From positions 1 to 5,997 of the forward strand of contig CAKVMF010000063.1 of assembly GCA_934771675.1 (NCBI GenBank): 5,997 nt of DNA, in the 5' to 3' direction. This document shows, piece after piece, positions 1 through 5,781 of the stretch (position 1 is the first letter of the stretch; every line of letters begins with the position of its first letter). Under the pieces are notes generated by a model that did no database searches, was not told the DNA's origin, and saw only the letters and a program-made list of their open reading frames with translations. The translations under genes and the position numbers were made by a program. This DNA is from an uncultured Clostridia bacterium. Lineage in GTDB: Bacteria; Bacillota; Clostridia; Christensenellales; UBA1242.

Positions 1-3000
1 ATCCAGGATCAACAAGTGCATCATTTGTTGTGTTTTTAATTAAAACAACGGTTTTAACTTCAGTTGCACCAGAAGCGTTTTGAGTGATAAGTCTGCGAAT
101 ATCAACATCAACGCCTCCATTATTGATAACACGTTGGAAGTTTGTTTTTACACCAATAAGTCCAGTTGCGATTGGTCCATAACCATATCCTGCCAAATAG
201 CCTTGATCATACAAATAAAGCAAAACCAAGTCAGAAACACTCCAAGTGTTGTAGTTTCCATAAACGAATCCATTTGAAAGGTTTATCTTTGTTGGTAATT
301 TTTGATTTTCTTCAATTTCTGGCAAGTAAGTTTTTCCAGCAGCAGTTTCATCGATTGGATCATATTTGAATGATGCAAATCTACTGTTTGGTTTTGCATT
401 TACTTCATCATCTCTGATTGCCACTTGAGTTGCATTAAGACCTGAATCATATGAAGAATCATTAATCTTTTTTGTTCCTGTTTCTTCAAGTGTTGAAGTC
501 AAAATTCCATGTTCATCTTTTGAATATTTAAAATCAATAATATTTGAAACTTTTGTTGAGGTTGAATGAACAATTCTGTTTGTTGAATCAATTGCAATAA
601 TACCCTTGTCAACAAGACCGTCAATGCAAATAAGTTTGTTGTAATAATCAAAATATTTTTTGCTGTTGATTGTTGTTATTGTTGATTTAAATGAAACTGA
701 TGAACCAGATTCAATTAAGTAAGCCAAAATATAATCAAACAAACTTGATGAAAAAATATCTGAACTATTGCCTGCTTCATAAGTGTAAACTTCAGTTGAT
801 GTTGTAACCGAGCCAGAACTTATTGTTGATATTTTAATGATGTTATTTTCATAAACATAATAGCTTACACCATCATATGTTATCTTTTTAAATTCATATT
901 CTGTGTGTGGCTCTTGTTTTGAAATTGTCACACCTGAAAGCTTTGAGTATACAATTGCAATTGGGTCAAAGTAATGCTCAAATACAACATTTTCGCTTGA
1001 ACTTGTGATGCCAATTCCACCTCTATCAAGTTTCAAGTTAACATAATATGATTTAGTTTCGGTTGTTATCAAGACGTATTGATCACCAGATGTTCCATAA
1101 ACAACAAAACTATCACTATTTCTCAAACTATTTGTGAGATAATAATAAGCCATGTCAAAGAAATTCCAGGTTAAAACATCATTAAGATTCATTGTGTTGG
1201 TTGAAAGTGTTGTGTTTTTGTTAGCTCCAGAAATATCTTTTATTGAGCCATTATAAGTTGTTCGTATTTCATTTTCAATGGTATAAAAATTTGCATTCAA
1301 GTAACTATCTTTTGTTCCTAAAACGTTTGTAATTTTGCCATAATCATTAGTTTCAATGTTATAAAGGCCAGATGACAAAAGAGTCAAGTTTGCAAAATTA
1401 TCAATATCTTGTATTCTGTTACCAGCAGACACATCAAGCTTGCAAATTCCTTGAAGATTGATGTAATGATATTTCATAACATTGTCTTGAGATGCTTGGA
1501 ATTTGAAATACATATTTCTAGAACTATTTTCAGTCAAAATCTGTCCAGAAATATTGATAGCTGTGCCTGATTCACTAGAAATCAAACCTTGTGAATAAAG
1601 AATAGTTTTGAGTGGACTCCAAGTTGAAGTGTCTTTAACATTAAAGCTCGCAATTTGATAAGTTACGCTTTCAACAGTTTCGCCTGAAAATGTTGTTGGA
1701 GGAATATCGTCAATATTACTTGTGTAACGACTAGCATAATAGTCTTTATAAATATTTTTTATCCAAGTTTCCATAACAATCGCATTATCTGACTCATAAG
1801 TTTTAAGTGGAGTATTATCAACTTTAATTATTCTGTCGAAATATTCCCCATTTATATTAGTTACACAAATATATTTGTTTAAACCAGCGCCAAGTGCTGA
1901 TGTTTTGTATACTGTGTAAGTCAATTCATCTTCACTAGTGTAGTTTGTAAGAGCATAGAATGCAGCATCTGTTTTTGTTAAACCAGTTTTTGTTATTTTA
2001 AATCTATAAGTTGATGCGTCGGTTGAAAATAAGTTTGCTGTCAAGCACTCAATCTTTCCGAGTGTATTTGAATAAACAGTTTGCTCACCATAAGTTTTTG
2101 AAATTTCAAAGTAAGTGTTGTCGTTCAAGCGAGCATATGTTTTTTTCGTTGCCCTGCTTTCATATATATCAAAGTTGTAGTTTGTGCTTGCAGCCAAGGC
2201 TTCTTTTGCCATTGCAACCGCAACATCAAAATATGTCCATTTACCAGAAATTGTGTAAGAGTCACCTCTACCGGTCATTGTTGCAGAACCAGTTGTATAT
2301 TTGTATGAAACGTTTGAAATTCTAATTAAATCGCTTGGATCAAGGTCTGTTTTTACAAGTTTTGAAACTGTTGAATTGTAAAAATCTTTAAGAGTATTGT
2401 AATTTACAAGGCTTGGCATCCAAGTTTGTGATGTAATTTTTCCGCTTGGGTCAGCTGAAATCTTAAACTGCGTTCCATCAAGTTTAACTCCGTAGTTTCC
2501 AACAATAAAGAATCTTTCAGTGTCAGCGCCATTCTTTAAAGTTAAAACTTTTGAAGTATAACTTCCTGAAAAATTACCTGTTAGTGCATAGATTATTGCA
2601 TCTAGAGCCTTCCAAGTTGAAAGATCTTCAAACACATAACTATTGTTTGTGTAAGTATACTCTAAAAGTGAGCCGTAAATATCAAATGTGTTATTGCTAT
2701 GAATAAACAATTTGAACAATTCATCATAAGTGAAGATGCTTGATTGATATGCTGAATAAATGCTGTCAACAATATAATCTTCATCCGCAACAAGGTCTTC
2801 AATCTTCAAATCTGAATAGTATTTCATCAAAAAGTTGATTGCTTTTGAATTAAAAAACTCTTCCATTGAGTTGTATTGCTTTGCAGCTGAAGTTGAGCCT
2901 TCAAGCGCAGCATAGTTGTTTCCAGCATTAAAGTTCAAGATTTTTCTGCTATCAAGATAAACCGTTTTTCTCTTTTCAGAATCATTTGCATCATCGTAAG

Positions 3001-5758
3001 CTTGACCAAATCTGTAAAGATAATAGGTATTTGTTTTTGTTGGATTGAAACTATCATCTCTTTCGGCCACTTCTTGAAGTTTGTAAACCAAGGACAAATA
3101 TCCTGTGGTTTTCAATTCATCGATTGTAACATTTCCAAAATAACCAGCACGAGCAAAGGCAGTTAAGAGCATATCTTTAACTGTCCAAGTTGAAATGTTT
3201 GTTTCACTATAGTTTTCTGAAAATTCGAGTTTGATATAATCTGTATCTGCACGAAGCAAAAGTGATGAATCAAAGTTGTTTATAAACAAAACTGAATCAA
3301 GAGTATCAATAGTGTTGTTTTGGAGAGTTCCTTCTGAATCAATTTTTCTAGTGATTTTTCTTTCAGAAATAGTTTCCAATTTTTTAACGTTTAAGTATTT
3401 TCCATTTGCAAGCTTAATATAAACTGGTGAAGTTTCGGTGAATGTTGCACCGCAAGTGCTGCCAATTTCACCTTGCAAACCAACAAGTCTAAGTGACTCA
3501 AGGTTGTTTGAAAAAAGAGCTGGGTATGACAAGTATAAATAGAACAAGAAATAATCACGGAATGTCCAAGTTGAATACTCGCCATAATTGAATGTTTTGC
3601 TCAATTTGTATGTGAAGTTTTCATAATATTCAGCAAGGTCTTCACAACCTGCTCCAATTGAAAATTCGCCAAATTGCTTAAAGCCTGTAACACTGTCCAA
3701 AATAACATCATTCAAAAATGAGTCATCAGATTCAATACCAACATCCTTCATATTTTCGTCAATGTTAATCAAAAATTTGTAATACAATGTTCCTGCCCCA
3801 TCACTTGGAAGCAAAAAGTTGTGGCTGCTTTGAAGTTCATATGAAGAGTTCAATCTGTAATATTGATTATTTATAAGAGCAAAGTTTCCAATAGGTGTTG
3901 ATGAATTATCTCTAAGGTCAACTGTTGAAATTTGATAAGTTGTGTCAAGTTGAACACCTGATGAAAATGATGTAAATGAAATTGAGCTTAAAATGTTTTT
4001 ATATGTGATATCTTTAAAATATTCATAAACAATAATTTGGTCTGTTGAAGTCCAAGAATCAACATTATTGATATCAAAACTACTGCTGAGTTTCAAAACT
4101 GTTTTGTTGCTTAATTTTGTAATTTTAACAACTTGGTCACCCAAAAACTTTGTATTGTCAGTTGATGAAACATTTGTTCCTTTCAAAACATAATACAAGT
4201 TTCCGTCTTTATCAGCTTCAGTTGATGATTTTTCAACAATATAATATGTTCCGTTAATCAAAACGCAATTGATGGTTGCTTCTTCAGTCAACGCACCTGT
4301 TGGCTCTCCATCAACAAGAATTTCATTTTGATAAGTAAGTTTAAGAGCTTCAAGTTCTAGTCCTGTATTTTGAAGGTCATCTATTGTGATTGCATTTTCG
4401 CCATCAGTTGCAAGTGTATTATTTCTTTTGAAATGATAATATTCATAAACAATGATTTGGTCAGCAACTGTCCAAGTGCTTGAATCTGATTCATTAAATG
4501 TATCAGAAAGTTTAATCAAGGCTTTTTCGTTTGCCCATTGAACAATGTTTGTTGAACCATTTTCCCTTTCCATTTCATTGAAAAGATTTTCATAATCACC
4601 AATACCAAGCATTGCTTTGATTGCATCCATTGCATCTGAAATTGGAGATGTAACTTCATAGCTCGTTTGATAAACAATTTTGTAAGTATCTTTTGTTGAG
4701 CCATCATCATCAAGATCGCTTGCATCAGTGTAGTTGATGGTTAAGCTGAGATTGTTTTGGTCAAAAACTGCACTGTCAACATATCCCCAATCAATGTCTT
4801 TGTCATCAATTGATTTGATGTAGAATGTTTTTGCAGTTTTTGTGCAATAATCAATAAATTCAGCCATAACTTGATATTGCTCTGGTGTGCAAATGAATGA
4901 TTCATAATAATCACCAAAAAGTGAACTATTTGCAAACTTATCATTTGAATATTTGAGAGATTCTTTAAATGTAAGTTTTTTTGATTCATCACCTTGCAAT
5001 AACAAATTCGTGTTAATCAAACGATTTTGAACTTCGTAAGATTTGATTTCTTTTGCTAGAAGTGTGTTATCGTCAAAAAGTGCATATTTGTCAACATCAT
5101 AGGCCTGAATAATGATTGGTTTTCTTTCATTTTTTTCAACATAACGTCGCATTCTGTTTGAATCATAATTGGTTGAACAAAGCAAGTTTGCAGCAACCGT
5201 TGATTTTTCTTCATAGCCCGTTAAAGCTTGTGTGAAAGATGATAAAACTGAACTGATTCCATAAAGAACAAAAATCATAGTAATAGGCAAAAGCAACATT
5301 GTCATAATCCTAGTAAAAATACCCTTGATTATGGCACTCTTGTTATTGTCTTTTAATTTTTTGTCCGCACCAAAACCAGTTGATGCAAAGTCAACCTCTT
5401 GCTTTATGATAGCATAAATAGAAAAAATCAAAAGCAAAACAATACCAACGGCAAGCAACGCTCTAAATGTTCTAACAAGCATATTCAAAAAATCATTGTT
5501 TTTTGCAAATGTAAAGTAGTCATCAACCGTTGAATTTAAACCGATAAATGTTTCAATAATGTATTGAAGAGCCTCCAAAATTCCGAGAGCAAATTTGATA
5601 ATAAGCCAAAGTGCTTCGTTGAAAAAATTGATTGCACTTCTAAAAAAGTTTGAAAGATGAGTTAAAATAACCTTTCCAAAATTCATAACAGAACAAGAAA
5701 AACTAGAGTCAAATAACCCCAGCACAAAACTATATAATTTTGCCAAGCCCAAAGTCAT
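1..5758 (-). CDS. Giant VirB6-like / Mbov_0396-type transmembrane protein with repetitive extracytoplasmic region (3' end outside window)
   Basis: One frame is open from the ATG at 5758 to the left edge: 1,919 complete codons without a stop. The start is fixed by an in-frame TAG just upstream and by GGAGGAG 11 nt away. Residues 1-175 form a membrane domain with three predicted spans (about 48-72, 98-118, 148-172). There is no cleavable signal peptide. Residues 176-417 are a charged, mostly soluble region. From about 418 onward the protein is a series of diverged repeats with a W-x-x-x-D core, rich in Ser, Thr, Asn and Tyr. Known: in Tn916-like elements the VirB6-like channel subunit (ConG) follows the VirB4 ATPase (ConE), and mollicute-type integrative elements carry large multi-pass proteins of the Mbov_0396 type. 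Inferred: this is the channel subunit of a conjugation machine, anchored in the membrane with a huge region outside the cytoplasm. It is far longer than ordinary VirB6-like proteins, which are a few hundred to about a thousand residues. The missing C-terminus may carry further membrane spans. Alternative: a membrane-anchored adhesin unrelated to VirB6. All 14 Trp codons are TGG. Confidence 0.72.
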   Translation of the reverse strand, partial: MTLGLAKLYSFVLGLFDSSFSCSVMNFGKVILTHLSNFFRSAINFFNEALWLIIKFALGILEALQYIIETFIGLNSTVDDYFTFAKNNDFLNMLVRTFRALLAVGIVLLLIFSIYAIIKQEVDFASTGFGADKKLKDNNKSAIIKGIFTRIMTMLLLPITMIFVLYGISSVLSSFTQALTGYEEKSTVAANLLCSTNYDSNRMRRYVEKNERKPIIIQAYDVDKYALFDDNTLLAKEIKSYEVQNRLINTNLLLQGDESKKLTFKESLKYSNDKFANSSLFGDYYESFICTPEQYQVMAEFIDYCTKTAKTFYIKSIDDKDIDWGYVDSAVFDQNNLSLTINYTDASDLDDDGSTKDTYKIVYQTSYEVTSPISDAMDAIKAMLGIGDYENLFNEMERENGSTNIVQWANEKALIKLSDTFNESDSSTWTVADQIIVYEYYHFKRNNTLATDGENAITIDDLQNTGLELEALKLTYQNEILVDGEPTGALTEEATINCVLINGTYYIVEKSSTEADKDGNLYYVLKGTNVSSTDNTKFLGDQVVKITKLSNKTVLKLSSSFDINNVDSWTSTDQIIVYEYFKDITYKNILSSISFTSFSSGVQLDTTYQISTVDLRDNSSTPIGNFALINNQYYRLNSSYELQSSHNFLLPSDGAGTLYYKFLINIDENMKDVGIESDDSFLNDVILDSVTGFKQFGEFSIGAGCEDLAEYYENFTYKLSKTFNYGEYSTWTFRDYFLFYLYLSYPALFSNNLESLRLVGLQGEIGSTCGATFTETSPVYIKLANGKYLNVKKLETISERKITRKIDSEGTLQNNTIDTLDSVLFINNFDSSLLLRADTDYIKLEFSENYSETNISTWTVKDMLLTAFARAGYFGNVTIDELKTTGYLSLVYKLQEVAERDDSFNPTKTNTYYLYRFGQAYDDANDSEKRKTVYLDSRKILNFNAGNNYAALEGSTSAAKQYNSMEEFFNSKAINFLMKYYSDLKIEDLVADEDYIVDSIYSAYQSSIFTYDELFKLFIHSNNTFDIYGSLLEYTYTNNSYVFEDLSTWKALDAIIYALTGNFSGSYTSKVLTLKNGADTERFFIVGNYGVKLDGTQFKISADPSGKITSQTWMPSLVNYNTLKDFYNSTVSKLVKTDLDPSDLIRISNVSYKYTTGSATMTGRGDSYTISGKWTYFDVAVAMAKEALAASTNYNFDIYESRATKKTYARLNDNTYFEISKTYGEQTVYSNTLGKIECLTANLFSTDASTYRFKITKTGLTKTDAAFYALTNYTSEDELTYTVYKTSALGAGLNKYICVTNINGEYFDRIIKVDNTPLKTYESDNAIVMETWIKNIYKDYYASRYTSNIDDIPPTTFSGETVESVTYQIASFNVKDTSTWSPLKTILYSQGLISSESGTAINISGQILTENSSRNMYFKFQASQDNVMKYHYINLQGICKLDVSAGNRIQDIDNFANLTLLSSGLYNIETNDYGKITNVLGTKDSYLNANFYTIENEIRTTYNGSIKDISGANKNTTLSTNTMNLNDVLTWNFFDMAYYYLTNSLRNSDSFVVYGTSGDQYVLITTETKSYYVNLKLDRGGIGITSSSENVVFEHYFDPIAIVYSKLSGVTISKQEPHTEYEFKKITYDGVSYYVYENNIIKISTISSGSVTTSTEVYTYEAGNSSDIFSSSLFDYILAYLIESGSSVSFKSTITTINSKKYFDYYNKLICIDGLVDKGIIAIDSTNRIVHSTSTKVSNIIDFKYSKDEHGILTSTLEETGTKKINDSSYDSGLNATQVAIRDDEVNAKPNSRFASFKYDPIDETAAGKTYLPEIEENQKLPTKINLSNGFVYGNYNTWSVSDLVLLYLYDQGYLAGYGYGPIATGLIGVKTNFQRVINNGGVDVDIRRLITQNASGATEVKTVVLIKNTTNDALVDPG
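200..277 (-). repeat. W-x-x-x-D repeat copy 11 (residues 1828-1853)
   Basis: YNTWSVSDLVLLYLYDQG has W1839 and D1843, preceded by TKINLSNGF, the same type of leading strand as in copies 1-3. Its downstream part runs to the left edge (DIRRLITQNASGATEVK and onward), so the unit may be incomplete in the window. Confidence 0.75.
704..781 (-). repeat. Degenerate W-x-x-x-D repeat copy 10 (residues 1660-1685, Trp lost)
   Basis: SSSLFDYILAYLIESG keeps D1675 and aligns well with copy 11 (SVSDLVLLYLYDQG) in the helix part. Ser1671 occupies the Trp position. It also fills what would otherwise be a gap of 308 residues between copies 9 and 11. Confidence 0.5.
1124..1201 (-). repeat. W-x-x-x-D repeat copy 9 (residues 1520-1545)
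   Basis: VLTWNFFDMAYYYLTNSL has W1531 and D1535 and an aromatic helix part. It is followed by the strand pair QYVLITTETKSYYVNLKL. Confidence 0.72.
1577..1654 (-). repeat. W-x-x-x-D repeat copy 8 (residues 1369-1394, Asp replaced)
   Basis: TSTWSPLKTILYSQGL keeps S-T-W (W1380) but has Lys (1384) where the other copies have Asp. It is preceded by the strand-like VTYQIASF. It is the only copy lacking the +4 Asp. Confidence 0.65.
1937..2014 (-). repeat. Degenerate W-x-x-x-D repeat copy 7 (residues 1249-1274, Trp lost)
   Basis: TGLTKTDAAFYALTN has Leu (1260) in place of Trp but keeps D1264. Its helix part matches copy 5 (DAIIYALTG) closely. It is followed by YICVTNINGEYF, the same kind of NG-turn strand pair seen after copies 1-3. 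The short spacing to copy 6 (86 residues) makes this the tightest unit. Confidence 0.55.
2195..2272 (-). repeat. W-x-x-x-D repeat copy 6 (residues 1163-1188)
   Basis: The core is SGKWTYFDVAVAMAKEAL, with W1174 and D1178. The Thr before Trp is replaced by Lys, and the helix is Ala-rich rather than aromatic. Strand-like RLNDNTYFEISK follows. Confidence 0.68.
2342..2875 (-). repeat. Second recurring helix-like motif, YN-(S/T)-(M/L)-x-x-F-(F/Y)-N-S (residues 962-981 and 1120-1139)
   Basis: YNSMEEFFNSKAINFLMKYY (2816-2875) and YNTLKDFYNSTVSKLVKT (starting at 2401 and reading down) share Y-N at the start, an acidic-F-aromatic-N-S core and a following helix. They lie in the linkers before copies 5 and 6. 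This suggests that some linkers were also duplicated. Confidence 0.5.
2570..2647 (-). repeat. W-x-x-x-D repeat copy 5 (residues 1038-1063)
   Basis: The core is LSTWKALDAIIYALTG, with W1049 and D1053. It follows the longest inter-repeat spacing (191 residues), which includes a helix-like YNSMEEFFNS segment. It is followed by FFIVGNYGVKLDG. Confidence 0.75.
3143..3220 (-). repeat. W-x-x-x-D repeat copy 4 (residues 847-872)
   Basis: The core is ISTWTVKDMLLTAFARAG, with W858 and D862. It is followed by VTIDELKTTG, matching ITIDDLQNTG after copy 1, which shows that the repeat extends well beyond the Trp motif. Confidence 0.78.
3524..3601 (-). repeat. W-x-x-x-D repeat copy 3 (residues 720-745)
   Basis: The core is YSTWTFRDYFLFYLYLS, with W731 and D735, preceded by YKLSKTF. 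It is followed by IKLANGKYLNV. The helix-like part is unusually aromatic and could be mistaken for a membrane span, but it lines up with the same element in the other copies and is too short. Confidence 0.78.
4010..4087 (-). repeat. W-x-x-x-D repeat copy 2 (residues 558-583)
   Basis: The core is VDSWTSTDQIIVYEYF, with W569 and D573, preceded by LKLSSSF. It is followed at a distance by ALINNQYYRL. It lies exactly 140 codons after copy 1 and is its nearest relative in both protein and DNA. Confidence 0.8.
4018..4462 (-). repeat. Near-identical 25-bp DNA repeat, 420 bp apart (copies 1 and 2)
   Basis: The stretches 4018-4042 and 4438-4462 match at 24 of 25 positions; the one difference is A versus G in the third position of a codon. 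They encode the shared D-Q-I-I-V-Y-E-Y. The offset is exactly 140 codons, so an in-frame duplication followed by divergence of the flanks is the simplest explanation. Confidence 0.7.
4430..4507 (-). repeat. W-x-x-x-D repeat copy 1 (residues 418-443)
   Basis: The core is SSTWTVADQIIVYEYY, with W429 and D433, preceded by IKLSDTF. It is followed by an ITIDDLQNTG element that recurs after copy 4 as VTIDELKTTG, and then by VLINGTYYIV. It is closest to copy 2, sharing D-Q-I-I-V-Y-E-Y exactly. Confidence 0.8.
4508..5233 (-). other. Non-repeat soluble region of the giant protein (residues 176-417)
   Basis: This 242-residue stretch lies between the last predicted membrane span and the first W-x-x-x-D repeat. 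It is more charged than the repeats, with basic and acidic segments such as NRMRRYVEKNERKP near residues 201-214 and DLDDDG near 348-353. It contains helix-like runs (CTPEQYQVMAEFIDYC, SDAMDAIKAMLGIG). Two Trp (324 and 408) occur outside any repeat. I do not recognise a domain. Its position suggests a linker or membrane-proximal domain that presents the repeat array. Confidence 0.5.
4682..4717 (-). other. EF-hand-like acidic loop (residues 348-359)
   Basis: DLDDDGSTKDTY matches the first half of a calcium-binding loop of the D-x-D-x-D-G type, as in EF-hands and dockerins. The last position is Tyr rather than the usual Glu or Asp, and no second loop is nearby, so binding is uncertain. It lies in the membrane-proximal region before the repeats. 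Confidence 0.3.
5234..5758 (-). other. N-terminal membrane domain of the giant protein (residues 1-175)
   Basis: The first 47 residues are hydrophobic to amphipathic (LAKLYSFVLGLF near the start). Three stronger hydrophobic stretches follow. Span 1 is about residues 48-72 (ALWLIIKFALGILEAL and onward), span 2 about 98-118 (FRALLAVGIVLLLIFSIY) and span 3 about 148-172 (TRIMTMLLLPITMIFVLYG). The loop between spans 2 and 3 is Lys-rich (ADKKLKDNNKSAIIKG), while the loop between spans 1 and 2 carries several Asp and Asn. By the positive-inside rule this puts the N-terminus and the second loop in the cytoplasm and everything after residue 172 outside. The pattern of paired spans around a Lys-rich loop fits VirB6/TrbL-like subunits as I know them, but sequence identity in this family is low. 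Span positions are judged by eye. Confidence 0.65.
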
Positions 5759-5769
5759 ACTCTAGTTTT
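5699..5769 (-). promoter_or_regulatory. 11-bp inverted repeat flanking the start codon (possible mRNA stem-loop)
   Basis: On the minus strand, AAAACTAGAGT (5759-5769) lies between the ribosome binding site and the ATG. Its exact reverse complement ACTCTAGTTTT (5699-5709) lies in codons 17-20, encoding part of D-S-S-F. In the mRNA these would pair over 11 bp, with a possible extra G-U pair at the base, and close a loop of 49 nt containing the start codon. The stem would begin right next to GGAGGAG. This could modulate translation of the very long gene, but the loop is large and chance cannot be excluded. Confidence 0.4.
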
Positions 5770-5776
5770 CTCCTCC
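5770..5776 (-). promoter_or_regulatory. Ribosome binding site of the giant VirB6-like gene
   Basis: GGAGGAG on the minus strand lies in the 23-nt gap between the VirB4-like stop and the ATG at 5758. The space from the last G to the ATG is 11 nt, slightly long for a Shine-Dalgarno of this strength. An in-frame TAG at 5762-5764 lies directly upstream of the ATG, so no earlier start in this frame can use this site. The sequence between it and the ATG forms one arm of an 11-bp inverted repeat. Confidence 0.85.
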
Positions 5777-5781
5777 GTTTT

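Larger units (their letters stand above)
200..4507 (-). repeat. Array of about 11 diverged W-x-x-x-D repeats (residues 418-1853)
   Basis: Aligning the protein on its Trp residues shows a recurring core, S-T-W-(T/S/K/N)-x-x-D, followed by a hydrophobic and aromatic run typical of a short helix. The anchor residues are W429, W569, W731, W858, W1049, W1174, L1260 (degenerate), W1380, W1531, S1671 (degenerate) and W1839. Spacings are 140, 162, 127, 191, 125, 86, 120, 151, 138 and 168 residues. Asp at +4 is present in 10 of 11 copies. Several copies are preceded by a strand-like K-L-S-x-x-F and followed, 60-90 residues on, by strand-like segments such as VLINGTYYIV, ALINNQYYRL and IKLANGKYL. A mixed alpha/beta domain of about 60-110 residues joined by variable linkers would explain this. 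I do not recognise the fold. The array probably continues past the left edge. Confidence 0.75.

Noticed and set aside
80..369. Two overlapping small plus-strand open frames (80-277 and 166-369)
   Set aside because: They are antisense to the giant gene, have no ribosome binding site or recognisable protein, and have composition typical of the reverse frame of a coding region.
2011..2325. A 104-codon plus-strand open frame
   Set aside because: It is antisense to repeat copies 6 and 7. The predicted protein is Ser, Leu, Gln and His rich with no domain, as expected for a shadow of AT-rich code on the other strand.
3524..3601. Possible fourth membrane span in repeat copy 3 (DYFLFYLYLSYPALF)
   Set aside because: It is only about 15 residues, contains several Tyr and a Pro, and aligns with the helix part of the other repeats, which are not hydrophobic enough to span a membrane.
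3391..4992. Small minus-strand frames at 3391-3585, 4516-4725 and 4741-4992
   Set aside because: They lie in a different frame inside the giant gene and have no independent start signal. Their Met, Gln and Lys rich translations are frame-shift shadows.
1..5758. Classical cell-wall adhesin (signal peptide plus repeats)
   Set aside because: There is no cleavable signal peptide. The N-terminus has several membrane spans, and the gene sits directly behind a VirB4-like ATPase gene. A cell-wall anchor cannot be excluded because the C-terminus is missing.
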